A stretch of DNA of 64,000 nt from Paenibacillus naphthalenovorans (GCF_900099895.1 NZ_FNDY01000026.1:1-64000), one strand, 5' to 3'. Shown: positions 6,889 through 16,117, numbered from the stretch's first letter. The notes: a model not told the origin generated them from the sequence alone. Numbers and translations: made by a program.

Positions 6889-8766
6889 ATGAACAAAATC
6901 TTAGTAATAGCACCTTATCAAGGATTAAAGGAATTGTTTCTGGAAGTCAATGAGGACCTGCATAAAAATATTCACGTTGAAATGGGCGATTTATACAAAG
7001 GCCTGGCCATCGCCAAGGAGTACGAGAATAAGGGATTTGACGTGATTATCAGCAGAGGGGCTACAGCCCTGCTGCTCCAGGAGCATTGTCAGCTTCCCGT
7101 AGTAGATGTGAAAATTTCAGGCTATGATATTTTGCGGACGCTCACGCTGATCAAGGGGTATCCCGAAAAAATCGGGGTCATGAGCTATCACAATACGATT
7201 CAAGGTGCGGACGAGGTTGGAAAGCTGCTCGAAATGGATCTTACTTTCTTTCCGATCAGTACGGAAACGGAAATTGAAGACCAGATCCGATCGGCCATAG
7301 AGCAAAACATCCAAGTCATTATAGGGGACCAGATATCTACTTATACCGCATCCCAATTCGGTCTGAAGGCCATCTTGATCACCTCCGGAAGAGAATCGGT
7401 GGAAGAGGCGCTCAAAGAAGCGGAGAAGGTCGCTTACTATACGGCCAAAGAGAGGACTCTCCGCCAATTATACGAATCGATTATACGGGACTATCCTGAC
7501 GGAATTCTGGTGACGGATAAACAAGGCAAGGTTCAGGTGCTGAACGATAAAGCGGAAAAGCTGCTTGATCTTACGAAAGAGCAAGCGACGGCACAAAAGC
7601 TGAAGTCGATTCATCCTTCACTAGGCGCCCCCTGTGATGCGACAAACGGACCCGGTACCAAGGAAATTATCGAAGTGAACGGGGAAACCGTCATTTTGAA
7701 CAAAGGGCCTTTAGCCGTTCAGGGGAACCCGCCAAGCGAGCTGACGATTCTGCAGACGGTAAGCGATATCCAGGAAACGGAGAGCCTGGTTCGTCAAAAG
7801 CAATCGCTCAAAAGCTCGCGGGCTACCAAGCATTTCAATCACCTCGTTGCCAGTTCCCCGGCTATGAAAGAGGTGATCCGCACGGCCAAGCGATTTTGCA
7901 AATCAGACACACCTCTTTTGATTTACGGTGAACCGGGAACAGGCAAGCACAGTCTGGCTCAAGCAATTCATAATGAAAGCGGTCGCAAAAACCAGCCGTT
8001 TTTATTTATCAATTGCGAAGCCTTCAATGAAAAAAACATGGAGCTTGAACTCCTGGGCGATCACGAAGAGCAGACGCCGGGGATTTTTGAGCTTGCGCAT
8101 GGCGGAACGGTATTTATGGATGCCATCGGAAAATTATCGCTCCCACTGCAGGCCAAGCTGATTAACGTTTTGCTGGAAAAGAAGGTGGCCCGTCAAAACG
8201 GCGGCAAAACGATCCCTATTGATGTCCGTATCATTGCCGCCCACTCCGAGTCCCTGCATGAGCTGGTGGAAGTACGCCGTTTCCGTGAGGATTTATACCA
8301 TCTTTTGAATGGAGGAACGATTGTTATCCCTCCTTTAAGGGAACGGAGAGAAGATATCCGGGAATTGGTGCGCTGGTTTATCGTATCGGCCAATCCGAAA
8401 TTCGGAAAACAAATTGTAGGCTGCCGGGAAGAGGTTTTGGACAGATTAACCCATGCTTCATGGCCGGGCAACGTGTTGGAATTAAAGCATATGGTGGAAA
8501 GAATGTGTGTATTTACATCCGGCCCTTTCATCGAACTGAAAGAAGTGCTGCCTTTTTTAGAGGAAATGGATATGAACGCAAACCACCATCCACATGTTCA
8601 AGGGATTGATATTGCGGGCAAAACATTAGATCAATTGGAGAAGGAAATCATTTCCAGGGTTCTGAAGGAGGAGGATTATAATCAAACGGCGGTAGCCAAA
8701 CGGCTCGGTATTAATCGTTCGACATTGTGGCGTAAAATCAAGGAAATTGAAAAAGCCGATGGATAA
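6889..8766 (+). CDS. PrpR-like sensor with degenerate sigma-54 AAA+ domain
   Basis: A 625-residue cytoplasmic regulator. Residues 1-185 are a PrpR-N-type sensor domain (GFDVIISRGATALLLQE, then VVDVKISGYDILRTLTLI). Residues about 195-300 form a PAS domain, about 315-550 an AAA+ domain of the sigma-54 activator class, and the end is a Fis-type helix-turn-helix (YNQTAVAKRLGINRSTLWRK). Walker A is present (GEPGTGKHSLAQ). However, the GAFTGA loop that contacts sigma-54 is absent: the sequence runs LELLGDHEEQTPGIFELA with no loop. Walker B reads GTVFMDAIG, with Ala for the catalytic Glu, and FREDLYHLLN lacks an expected Arg. It therefore probably regulates without remodelling sigma-54 polymerase. 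The adjacent TRAP/dehydrogenase cluster is its likely target and a pathway metabolite its likely ligand. Start: ATG 6889 behind GGAGG. Confidence 0.88.
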   Translation: MNKILVIAPYQGLKELFLEVNEDLHKNIHVEMGDLYKGLAIAKEYENKGFDVIISRGATALLLQEHCQLPVVDVKISGYDILRTLTLIKGYPEKIGVMSYHNTIQGADEVGKLLEMDLTFFPISTETEIEDQIRSAIEQNIQVIIGDQISTYTASQFGLKAILITSGRESVEEALKEAEKVAYYTAKERTLRQLYESIIRDYPDGILVTDKQGKVQVLNDKAEKLLDLTKEQATAQKLKSIHPSLGAPCDATNGPGTKEIIEVNGETVILNKGPLAVQGNPPSELTILQTVSDIQETESLVRQKQSLKSSRATKHFNHLVASSPAMKEVIRTAKRFCKSDTPLLIYGEPGTGKHSLAQAIHNESGRKNQPFLFINCEAFNEKNMELELLGDHEEQTPGIFELAHGGTVFMDAIGKLSLPLQAKLINVLLEKKVARQNGGKTIPIDVRIIAAHSESLHELVEVRRFREDLYHLLNGGTIVIPPLRERREDIRELVRWFIVSANPKFGKQIVGCREEVLDRLTHASWPGNVLELKHMVERMCVFTSGPFIELKEVLPFLEEMDMNANHHPHVQGIDIAGKTLDQLEKEIISRVLKEEDYNQTAVAKRLGINRSTLWRKIKEIEKADG

Positions 8767-8806
8767 GGGACAAGCATTGATAGCATAATAAGCAAAGTTT
8801 TACCAT

Positions 8807-8865
8807 GTCACTTGAAACCGTCAGGTGAAATATCACCTTAAACGGAAGGGTGACTTTTTTATTTT
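8807..8865 (+). terminator. Intrinsic terminator after the PrpR-like gene
   Basis: A long interrupted hairpin: AGGTGA-aata-TCACCT at the tip, CCGT/ACGG in the middle and GTCACTT/AGGGTGAC at the base, followed by TTTTTTATTTTT. Confidence 0.85.
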
Positions 8866-8869
8866 TGGA

Positions 8870-9118
8870 TCATGTTGCTTTATTGCACAAATGGGTAATG
8901 AATCCTGTATTTGGTTTAATAACGGCTGGATGGATTCAAATAATATTGGATAATAATTCCTTGAAATTGTTTTATTTTGAAAAAATAATAATGCAAAATA
9001 TAAAATCGTTTTATTTTACATCACTTTTTTTGAAATTTAGGTATTGTAATATTCAACAATTTCGTGTATTTTATTATTGAAAACGATTTCTTCATAACAT
9101 TGTATCAGGGGGTATATC
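8870..9118 (+). promoter_or_regulatory. AT-rich regulatory region of the TRAP cluster with cre-like site
   Basis: A 249-base gap, very AT-rich. A 14-base sequence TGAAAACGATTTCT (9078-9091) matches the catabolite-control (cre) pattern TGNNANCGNTNNCA except at the last base. The segment GTATTGTAATATTCAACAAT (about 9042-9061) is another possible operator. No -24/-12 sigma-54 promoter (GG-N10-GC) was found, which fits the degenerate regulator upstream. The ribosome site AGGGGG precedes ATG 9119. Confidence 0.45.
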
Positions 9119-10129
9119 ATGAAAAAACTAATATCTGTTTTGACACTTGCTTCTGTCCTCACCTTAACGGCATGCGGCGGAGGCGGACAATCGCAAGGCT
9201 CCACAGAAGGAGGAGCGAAAAAGGTTTCTCTGAAAATCGGACATACGCTGGCGGATACGTCCCATTATCAAAAAGGGATGGAAAAGTTTAAAGAGCTGGT
9301 TGAGCAAAAATCCAACGGCGAGCTTACGCTTCAGATCTTCCCTAACGGATCGCTTGGCGGCGAGCGCGATATGATTGAAGGCTTGAATGTGGGCAGCCTC
9401 GATATGGTATTGACTTCGACGGCTCCGATGAACGGTTTCGTTCCGGAAATTAGCGTTGTAGATTTGCCGTTCTTGTTCCGCGACGCCGATCATGCACATA
9501 AAGTGTTCGACGGGGAAATTGGACAAGATCTGCGTAAGAAAGTGGAAGAGAAACTGCCGAGCGTAACGACACTGGCCTGGTGGGAAAACGGATTCCGTAA
9601 TGTAACAAATAAAAACGCTGCCATTAACAAGCCTGAAGATCTGAAAGGCATCAAAATCCGGATCCAGGAAAATCCGATCCACAGCGATACCTTTAAGGCC
9701 TTTGGCGCCCAACCGACTCCAATGTCCTTTACCGAGCTGTTTACCGCGCTTCAGCAAGGTGTCATCGATGCGCAGGAAAATCCGGTACCGGTTATTTACA
9801 CCTCCCGTTTCAATGAAGTTCAAAAGCACCTGACCATGACGCGCCATTTCTACTCTCCGTCGCTTTTGATGGTTTCCAAAAACACATTTAACAGCCTGAC
9901 TCCAGAGCAGCAGAAAGCGCTTAGCGAAGCCGCTGTGGAAGCAGGAAACTACGAGCGTCAAGTAGTACAAGACATGGAGAAGCAATACCTCACAGAGTTG
10001 GCTCAAAAAGGTATGACGATTAACGAAAAGCCGGACATTCAGCCTTTTGTAGATGCCGTGAAGCCGGTATATGACAAGTATCAGCCGCAGTTCGGTGATT
10101 TAATCAAAAAAATTCAGGATGTAAAATAA
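9119..10129 (+). CDS. dctP: TRAP transporter substrate-binding lipoprotein DctP
   Basis: A 336-residue extracytoplasmic solute receptor of the DctP family that captures a carboxylate-type ligand and hands it to the DctQM permease. The N-terminus is a lipoprotein signal (MKKLISV, hydrophobic core, lipobox LTAC with lipidated Cys19) followed by a Gly/Ser linker. Family signatures include LKIGHTLADTSHYQKGMEKF, GSLDMVLTSTAPMNGFVPEI, LAWWENGFRNVTN, IRIQENPIHSDTFKAFGAQP and LQQGVIDAQENP. The Arg of KIRIQ is the residue that binds the ligand carboxylate throughout this family. It is the first gene of the transport operon, followed after 80 bases by dctQ. The ligand is probably an organic acid, which is inference from the Arg and the neighbouring enzymes. 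Confidence 0.93.
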   Translation: MKKLISVLTLASVLTLTACGGGGQSQGSTEGGAKKVSLKIGHTLADTSHYQKGMEKFKELVEQKSNGELTLQIFPNGSLGGERDMIEGLNVGSLDMVLTSTAPMNGFVPEISVVDLPFLFRDADHAHKVFDGEIGQDLRKKVEEKLPSVTTLAWWENGFRNVTNKNAAINKPEDLKGIKIRIQENPIHSDTFKAFGAQPTPMSFTELFTALQQGVIDAQENPVPVIYTSRFNEVQKHLTMTRHFYSPSLLMVSKNTFNSLTPEQQKALSEAAVEAGNYERQVVQDMEKQYLTELAQKGMTINEKPDIQPFVDAVKPVYDKYQPQFGDLIKKIQDVK

Positions 10130-10209
10130 GCTATCAAGAGAGCCACCGCGGCGGATGAGATTCTCATCCGCCATTCACCATCCCACAGATAAGGACAGGA
10201 TGTGAACGT

Positions 10210-10731
10210 ATGACTACGATCATTAAATATATAGACGGATTGAATAAGCTGTTGCGCTACCTGTGCGCGCTGCTGTTGGCCGTGATGTCGGTTGCTGTCG
10301 TATTCCAGGTCGTCATTCGCTTTGCAGGTAAATATATTGATGTTGAAATGCCCGACTGGTCGGAGGAGCTGGCGCGTTACTGCATGATCTGGCTTGTGTT
10401 TTTGGGTACGGCCTTGGCGGTTCGTTACAGCGCATTAATCGGCGTGGAGGCCATTGTTGAACGCTTGAATCCGACCTTGAAGCGGATTGTCCGCGTTCTG
10501 GTTACAGTGATTACCATGATTTTCTTTTTTATTCTCGTCTATTACGGATTCGAGATGCTGGGTCATGTTTCGGCGCAAGAATCCCCAAGCCTGCGTATCC
10601 CGATGTCGATTCCTTATGCGGCACTTCCCGTTAGCGGTATATTCATGCTCTTAAACGCAATCGCTGTATTGTTGGAAACCATTGTGGGAAAAGACGGACA
10701 ACAAAAAGAAGTATTTTCGGGGAGTGAATAA
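10210..10731 (+). CDS. dctQ: TRAP transporter small permease DctQ
   Basis: A 173-residue membrane protein, the usual size of the TRAP small subunit, with four membrane helices at about residues 15-38, 55-75, 92-115 and 132-155. The conserved loop DWSEELARYCMIWLVFLGTALAVR (with its EE-AR and W residues) identifies the DctQ family. It associates with DctM to form the sodium-driven permease that receives substrate from the DctP lipoprotein. It lies between dctP and dctM with only three bases before the dctM start. Nothing unusual is seen. Confidence 0.92.
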   Translation: MTTIIKYIDGLNKLLRYLCALLLAVMSVAVVFQVVIRFAGKYIDVEMPDWSEELARYCMIWLVFLGTALAVRYSALIGVEAIVERLNPTLKRIVRVLVTVITMIFFFILVYYGFEMLGHVSAQESPSLRIPMSIPYAALPVSGIFMLLNAIAVLLETIVGKDGQQKEVFSGSE

Positions 10732-10734
10732 CGT

Positions 10735-12009
10735 ATGGCGCTGACTATGCTTGTTTCTTTATTGATTTTACTGCTGCTCAGCGTGCCTGTAGCACTGTCA
10801 TTAGGACTTGCTTCTACGATCGCTGTTCTTAGCGACGGCAACATGCCTTTGCTTGTTCTGGTTCAGCGGATGTTTGCGGCATTGGACGTTTTTCCGCTAA
10901 TGGCTATCCCTTTCTTTATTTTAGCCGGCTCTCTTATGGAAACCGGCGGAATCTCACGTCGATTGGTCAACCTGGCTAACTCCCTCGTTGGGGGCATGAC
11001 GGGCGGTCTGGCGGTTGTAACCGTCGTAACGGCCATGTTCTTCTCCGCCATTTCCGGTTCCAGTGCGGCTACGACTGCAGCCATCGGGTCGATTCTGATT
11101 CCGGCCATGGTGCAGCGCGGCTATGATATCCGGTTTGCTTCCGCTACTCAAGCGGTATCCGGTGAATTAGGGGTTATCGTTCCTCCTTCTATTCCAATGA
11201 TTCTGTTTGGTATTTCCGCAGGTGTATCCATTGGCGATTTGTTCTTGGCCGGTTTTATACCCGGGATTATGATTTCGTTCTCCCTGATCCTCACCTGCTG
11301 GTTTATTGCCAAGCGTAAAGGCTATAAAGGAAAATCGGGAATCACTATGGCGATGAAAGTCCAAGCCTTCAAAGAAGCTTTGCTCGCACTTCTTATGCCT
11401 GTCATCATTCTCGGGGGAATTTACGGCGGATTGTTTACACCGACGGAAGCGTCCGTTGTCGCCGTTGCCTATGCGTTTATCGTAGGAGTATTTATTTATA
11501 AGGAAGTTAAATGGAAGGATCTTGTGAATATCTTCGCCAAGTCGTCCATTACGACTGCGATCATCATGGTCATCATTGCCAATGCCGGTATGTTCGGATG
11601 GATCTTGACCCGTGAACAAATTCCACAGCAAATTGGAGAGTTCTTCACTTCCATCTCCAGCAGCCCGATCGTTTTCTTGTTCTTGATCAACTTATTGCTC
11701 TGGTTTGTGGGTATGTTCTTTGAAACTTCCGCAGCGATCATTATTCTGGCTCCGCTGTTAACGCCTGTAGCGGTTGCGCTCGGCATCGATCCTGTTCACT
11801 TCGGTATGATCATGATCGTCAACCTGGCTATGGGTATGGTTACACCACCTGTCGGCGTGAATCTGTTTGTCGCTTGTCAAATTGCAGGTATACGATTGGA
11901 ACAAATTATGAGACCGTTGGTTCCTTTCTTGTTCGTGCTTGTCGTGGATATATTAATCATTACTTATGTTCCAAAAATTTCACTACTCTTGCCTCAACTA
12001 TTTAAATAA
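10735..12009 (+). CDS. dctM: TRAP transporter large permease DctM
   Basis: A 424-residue, roughly 12-helix membrane protein of the DctM family, the sodium-coupled elevator subunit of a TRAP transporter. Recognisable segments are PLMAIPFFILAGSLMETGGISRRLV, the substrate-site hairpin AMFFSAISGSSAATTAAIGSI, SGELGVIVPPSIPMILFG, and in the second repeat GMVTPPVGVNLFVACQIAG. Length matches the family. It starts at ATG 10735, four bases after the dctQ reading frame, behind GGGGAGTG. It completes the transporter; the three downstream genes would process the imported compound. Confidence 0.93.
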   Translation: MALTMLVSLLILLLLSVPVALSLGLASTIAVLSDGNMPLLVLVQRMFAALDVFPLMAIPFFILAGSLMETGGISRRLVNLANSLVGGMTGGLAVVTVVTAMFFSAISGSSAATTAAIGSILIPAMVQRGYDIRFASATQAVSGELGVIVPPSIPMILFGISAGVSIGDLFLAGFIPGIMISFSLILTCWFIAKRKGYKGKSGITMAMKVQAFKEALLALLMPVIILGGIYGGLFTPTEASVVAVAYAFIVGVFIYKEVKWKDLVNIFAKSSITTAIIMVIIANAGMFGWILTREQIPQQIGEFFTSISSSPIVFLFLINLLLWFVGMFFETSAAIIILAPLLTPVAVALGIDPVHFGMIMIVNLAMGMVTPPVGVNLFVACQIAGIRLEQIMRPLVPFLFVLVVDILIITYVPKISLLLPQLFK

Positions 12010-12080
12010 GCGCAAAGTCTGGTTATTTTGGGTAGAGAGATAGAATACACTATTCGGATTAGAAAGGTGCTGTCTAAACC

Positions 12081-13352
12081 ATGCTGTTTCCAAAATGGGT
12101 GAAGATTAAGCAGCGATTTACCGGACCTGTTGTAACCGACATTGATGCGACCATCGCGCAGGAATTCGCAAAGGTCGGCCTGGCTGAAAAAATCAAGCCG
12201 GACCAACGCATTGCGATTACCGTGGGAAGTCGGGGAATTGCCAATATCTCGACCATCGTGAAAGCGGCGGTTCAAGAGCTGAAGAAGATCGGTGCAATCC
12301 CCTTCATTATTCCAACGATGGGAAGTCACGGCGGCGCAACAGCGGAAGGCCAAGTCGAAGTGCTGGAGAGCTTAGGAGTCACCGAGGACTTCTGCGGCGC
12401 GCCTATTCTGTCTTCCATGGAAGTGGTCCAGGTAGGTGAAACTCCCCAAGGGATGCCGGTCTATGTAGATAAATATGCTGTAGAAGCTGACGGCGTCCTG
12501 CTCATGGGAAGAATCAAGGTGCATACCGATTTCAAATCACCGATCGGCATTGAGAGCGGTCTGATGAAAATGGCTGCGATCGGTATGGGCAAGCACAAGC
12601 AAGCGCTGCTGATTCACAGCTATGGCGTGCATGGCATTCGCGACATCATGCCAGAAGTCGCCAAGGTGATGCTCCAAAAAGTGAATATTGTGTGTGGCGT
12701 GGGCATTGTAGAAAATGCCTTTGAACAAACCGCTATCATTGAAGCGATCCCGACGCCGCTTATCCCGCAGCGTGAATCAGAGCTGCTTCGGCAATCCGCC
12801 GCTTTAATGCCTAAGCTTCCTGTTGAGGATATCGATGTTCTTATTGTTGATGAAATTGGAAAAAACTACAGCGGAACCGGAATGGATACGAACATTATCG
12901 GACGTATCCGGATTTTGGGCGTTCCTGAGCCCAGCAGTCCGCGTATCAAATATATTATCGCGAGCGATGTCAGCGAGGAGTCGCATGGCAATGCGCTGGG
13001 CATCGGGCTTGCGGATGTAACGACCAAACGATTGTTTGATCAAATTGATTTTCAAAAGATGAACGAGAATGTCATCACCAGCACATTTTTGACCCGGGCG
13101 GCCGTGCCGATTGTGCTCGACAACGACCGTGAGGCATTGAAGACTGCACTCCGCTCCAATTGGGGCGTAGAACCGGAGCGGGCCAGAATTGTCCGCATTC
13201 CAAATACGCTTCATTTGGAATATCTATACGTTTCGGAACCGCTTTTGCCGGAAATTCTCAATCAGCCTCACATTGAGGTGCTCGGGGAACCGGAAGAGAT
13301 GAGCTTCGATTCGACAGGTTATTTTCCAAAAACAGATTTTACTCATGCCTGA
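12081..13352 (+). CDS. Lactate-racemase-like (DUF2088/LarA-N-type) protein
   Basis: A 423-residue protein with a LarA-like N-terminal fold: ITVGSRGIANISTIVKAAVQ (about residues 45-64), FIIPTMGSHGGATAEGQVEV (about 75-94), VLLMGRIKVHTDFKSPIGIE and GLMKMAAIGMGKHKQAL. LarA racemases use a nickel-pincer cofactor on a conserved Lys with His ligands. Candidate His and Lys residues are present (SHGG, KVHTDF, MGKHK), but the order differs from classical LarA, so this is a divergent homologue and may not be a racemase. No larB, larC or larE cofactor genes lie in the window. It sits between the transporter and two dehydrogenases. A role in handling a 2-hydroxy acid is a reasonable guess, not a demonstrated function. 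Confidence 0.65.
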   Translation: MLFPKWVKIKQRFTGPVVTDIDATIAQEFAKVGLAEKIKPDQRIAITVGSRGIANISTIVKAAVQELKKIGAIPFIIPTMGSHGGATAEGQVEVLESLGVTEDFCGAPILSSMEVVQVGETPQGMPVYVDKYAVEADGVLLMGRIKVHTDFKSPIGIESGLMKMAAIGMGKHKQALLIHSYGVHGIRDIMPEVAKVMLQKVNIVCGVGIVENAFEQTAIIEAIPTPLIPQRESELLRQSAALMPKLPVEDIDVLIVDEIGKNYSGTGMDTNIIGRIRILGVPEPSSPRIKYIIASDVSEESHGNALGIGLADVTTKRLFDQIDFQKMNENVITSTFLTRAAVPIVLDNDREALKTALRSNWGVEPERARIVRIPNTLHLEYLYVSEPLLPEILNQPHIEVLGEPEEMSFDSTGYFPKTDFTHA

Positions 13353-13366
13353 GGAGGAGAGAGAAC

Positions 13367-14788
13367 ATGGAAACTTACGGTCATTACATTAACGGAACAT
13401 GGATCCATGATGAGAACAACTTTACGGTTTACGACAAGTACACGGGAGAAGCGATAGCCACCGTAGGGAATGCATCGAAAGAAACCGTAAATAAAGCTGT
13501 TGAATCTGCACTCGAAACGTTCCGTTCCCGTAAACTGAGCCCTACCCAACGTTACGATATCTTGATGAAAGCCGCCGGCATCATTCAAGACCGCAAGGAA
13601 GAATTGGCGCTTGTGATGGTGCGCGAGGTAGGAAAAGTGCTGAAAGACGCGCTTGCCGAAATCGACAGAGGCACCCAAACGCTCATCGCATCGGCGGAAG
13701 AAGCCAAGCGCATTGCCGGTACAGGCATTCCTTTGGGACAGCCCGGCAATGACCAAAAAATGGCTTTCAGCATTCGGGTTCCGGTAGGCGTGGTCTGTGC
13801 GATTACTCCTTTTAATTTTCCGTTCAATTTAACTGTCCATAAAGTAGGGCCGGCCATTGCAGCCGGAAATACCATTGTATTAAAGCCGGCGGAGATGACG
13901 CCCATCATCGCTTGCAAATTGGCTGAAATTTTGACGGAAGCCGGACTTCCCGCAGGTTTCTTAAATGTGGTCAACGGCCTAGGCTCGGAAATGGGCCAAT
14001 ATTTGTTGGAAGATGAGCGCATCGCAATGTACACCTTTACGGGCAGCCCGGGTGTCGGACGTCATATCAAGAGCGCGACAGGCATCCGCAAAGTGACGTT
14101 AGAGCTTGGCAACAACTCTCCCAACATCGTGCATCGGGACGCCCCTGATCTGCAAAGAGCGGCGGAGCTCTGCGTCACACGCGGCTATTCCAATGCCGGT
14201 CAGGCATGTATTTCGGTTCAGCGCGTCTATGTTCACCAAGACGTATTTAACGAGTTTGTAGACAAAGCCATCCAAGTTGCCCAAAAGCTGAAGGTCGGCG
14301 ATCCGAAAGACCCTTCAACCGATATCGGCCCGATGATTGCCGAGAGAGAAGCGATTCGTGCTGAATCCTGGATTAAAGAAGCGGTGGCGCAAGGCGCCAA
14401 GATCGCTTTCGGAGGCACACGGGAGGGAGCTGTTTTACAGCCTACCATCTTAACGAACACCACCCCTGACATGAAAGTGATGTGCCAAGAGGTATTCGCG
14501 CCTGTCATCAGTATTGTGCCTTACGAGGACATTGACGATGCATTCCGTCAGGTCAATGATTCCCGCTTCGGACTTCAGGCCGGGTTCTTCACCAATGATC
14601 TTCAATTGGCCATGCGTGCCGCTCATGAACTGGAGTTCGGCGGCGTAATCATCAATGACGTTTCCACTTATCGTGCGGATGTTATGCCTTATGGCGGTGT
14701 CAAGGACAGCGGAACCGGAAAAGAAGGCCCTCATCATGCGGTTCAAGAAATGACGGATGAGAAGATTGTCGTTATTCATATGCAATAA
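13367..14788 (+). CDS. NAD(P)-dependent aldehyde dehydrogenase
   Basis: A 473-residue soluble aldehyde dehydrogenase that oxidises an aldehyde to the acid. The Rossmann and catalytic elements are clear: ITPFNFPFNLTVHKVGPAIA (substrate/NAD loop), GNTIVLKPAEMTP, FTGSPGVGRHI (NAD motif), the general-base segment VTLELGNNSPNIV and the catalytic Cys in SNAGQACISVQRVYV. GNNSP where many relatives have GGKSP, and the CISVQR context, place it with the lactaldehyde/succinate-semialdehyde-like branch rather than the betaine-aldehyde branch. Start ATG 13367 follows GAGGAGGAGAG; the gap to the LarA-like gene is 14 bases, so it is co-transcribed. Together with the alcohol dehydrogenase it would take an alcohol through an aldehyde to an acid. 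Substrate unknown. Confidence 0.9.
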   Translation: METYGHYINGTWIHDENNFTVYDKYTGEAIATVGNASKETVNKAVESALETFRSRKLSPTQRYDILMKAAGIIQDRKEELALVMVREVGKVLKDALAEIDRGTQTLIASAEEAKRIAGTGIPLGQPGNDQKMAFSIRVPVGVVCAITPFNFPFNLTVHKVGPAIAAGNTIVLKPAEMTPIIACKLAEILTEAGLPAGFLNVVNGLGSEMGQYLLEDERIAMYTFTGSPGVGRHIKSATGIRKVTLELGNNSPNIVHRDAPDLQRAAELCVTRGYSNAGQACISVQRVYVHQDVFNEFVDKAIQVAQKLKVGDPKDPSTDIGPMIAEREAIRAESWIKEAVAQGAKIAFGGTREGAVLQPTILTNTTPDMKVMCQEVFAPVISIVPYEDIDDAFRQVNDSRFGLQAGFFTNDLQLAMRAAHELEFGGVIINDVSTYRADVMPYGGVKDSGTGKEGPHHAVQEMTDEKIVVIHMQ

Positions 14789-14828
14789 GCAGCCGGAATG
14801 ATTATTATATCTTAATAGATAATGGGGT

Positions 14829-16037
14829 ATGAACATGAGAAACGTCTGGGAGTATTTCTCAACGGGACAAATCGTATTTGGTAATGGTGCCATCCGTGAA
14901 TTGGACAGAGTGTTGAAGCGTCTTAAAGCAAACCGCGTTCTGCTGGTTACCGACCCGGGAATCAAGCAAGCGGGCATTGCCGATAAAGTCATTTCTATTT
15001 TGCAAGACGCCGGTTATACGATCGTCGTGTATGACAAAGCTGTACCGGAACCTCCGGTAAGCTCGGTATTAGAGTGTTTCGCATTCGCCAAGGATCAATT
15101 GAATCCCGATGCCGTTATCGCTCTTGGCGGAGGCAGCAGCATTGATCTGGCGAAAGTGGTGGCCTTATTGATGGCTCACGGCGGACATCCGCTGGATTAC
15201 GTTGGAGAGAATCTGGTTCCGGGGCCGATTGCTCCTTTAGTTGCCATACCAACGACAGCAGGAACGGGCTCCGAAGTCACATCCGTTGCGGTACTTACCG
15301 ATACGGACAACAATCTTAAGGTAGGCGTTTCCGACAATTACCTTCGCCCGGCTGTCGCCTTGCTAGATCCCGAATTAACGCTTGGGCTTCCCCCATACGT
15401 AACGGCGTGTGCCGGAATCGATGCCTTATCGCATGCCATTGAGGCTTATACAGCCAAAAACCATAAGTATATTCAATCGGAAGGCAGCATCTTGTTCCAA
15501 GGCTCCATTCCGATCAGTGATGTGCTGGCCATGGAAGCCATTCGCCTCATTGCCGGCAATTTAACCGTCGCCGTACAGCAGGGCAGCAACGTAGAAGCCA
15601 GATCGAATATGCTTCTTGGCAGCCTGCTCGCAGGCTTGGCTTTCTCGAATGCCGGGACAGCTGCAGCCCATGCGCTGGCTTATCCGATCGGCGGTCTGGT
15701 CAAATCGCCTCACGGCGAAGTGACGGGGCTCCTTCTGCCATATGTCATGGATTTCAACGGCGATGTTGAACCTGAAAAAATGGCCAATATCGCAAGAGCG
15801 TTTCATGTGAATGTGGACGGATTAACGGACCGGGAGATCGCGGAAAAAGCATCCTCTGCGGTATTGGACACCTTGCGCGCAATCGGTCTGCCTACAAAGC
15901 TGTCCCAGATCGGTATCCGCGAGGAAGACATTCCGCATATTGCTCAAACCGCTTTAACCATCGCGCGTCTTGTCCGAAACAATCCAAGGGTTCCTACACA
16001 AAAAGGATTTGAGGAGCTTCTTCGCAAAGCTTTATAA
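14829..16037 (+). CDS. Iron-containing alcohol dehydrogenase
   Basis: A 402-residue group III (iron-activated) alcohol dehydrogenase interconverting an alcohol and an aldehyde with NAD(P). The dinucleotide motif is DAVIALGGGSSIDLAKV (about residues 95-111), then IPTTAGTGSEVTSVAVLT. The metal site is formed by Asp and His of CAGIDALSHAIEAYTAK, with further His residues in AAAHALAYPIGG and KSPHGEVTGLLLP. Start is ATG 14829 or the in-frame ATG 14835, both close to GGGG. It closes the catabolic operon, 40 bases after the aldehyde dehydrogenase, and is followed by a terminator. The specific alcohol is not known. Confidence 0.9.
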   Translation: MNMRNVWEYFSTGQIVFGNGAIRELDRVLKRLKANRVLLVTDPGIKQAGIADKVISILQDAGYTIVVYDKAVPEPPVSSVLECFAFAKDQLNPDAVIALGGGSSIDLAKVVALLMAHGGHPLDYVGENLVPGPIAPLVAIPTTAGTGSEVTSVAVLTDTDNNLKVGVSDNYLRPAVALLDPELTLGLPPYVTACAGIDALSHAIEAYTAKNHKYIQSEGSILFQGSIPISDVLAMEAIRLIAGNLTVAVQQGSNVEARSNMLLGSLLAGLAFSNAGTAAAHALAYPIGGLVKSPHGEVTGLLLPYVMDFNGDVEPEKMANIARAFHVNVDGLTDREIAEKASSAVLDTLRAIGLPTKLSQIGIREEDIPHIAQTALTIARLVRNNPRVPTQKGFEELLRKAL

Positions 16038-16075
16038 TTAAGCCTGGAATGAAAATAGGCTTTACTTAAATGATT

Positions 16076-16106
16076 GGGGAACAGTATACCTGTTCCCCTT
16101 TTCTTG
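16076..16106 (+). terminator. Intrinsic terminator of the TRAP/dehydrogenase cluster
   Basis: Perfect stem GGGGAACAG/CTGTTCCCC around a five-base loop (TATAC), followed by TTTTCTT. A weaker hairpin AGCCT...AGGCT lies just before it (16041-16059). Confidence 0.9.
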
Positions 16107-16117
16107 TTCATATATAG

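Noticed and set aside
8870-9118. Search for a sigma-54 promoter before dctP
   Set aside because: No GG-N10-GC pair of the right form was found, in agreement with the degenerate activator.
12081-13352. Full LarA lactate racemase call
   Set aside because: The order of the His and Lys residues does not follow that of classical LarA and no cofactor genes are present, so only a LarA-like label is given.
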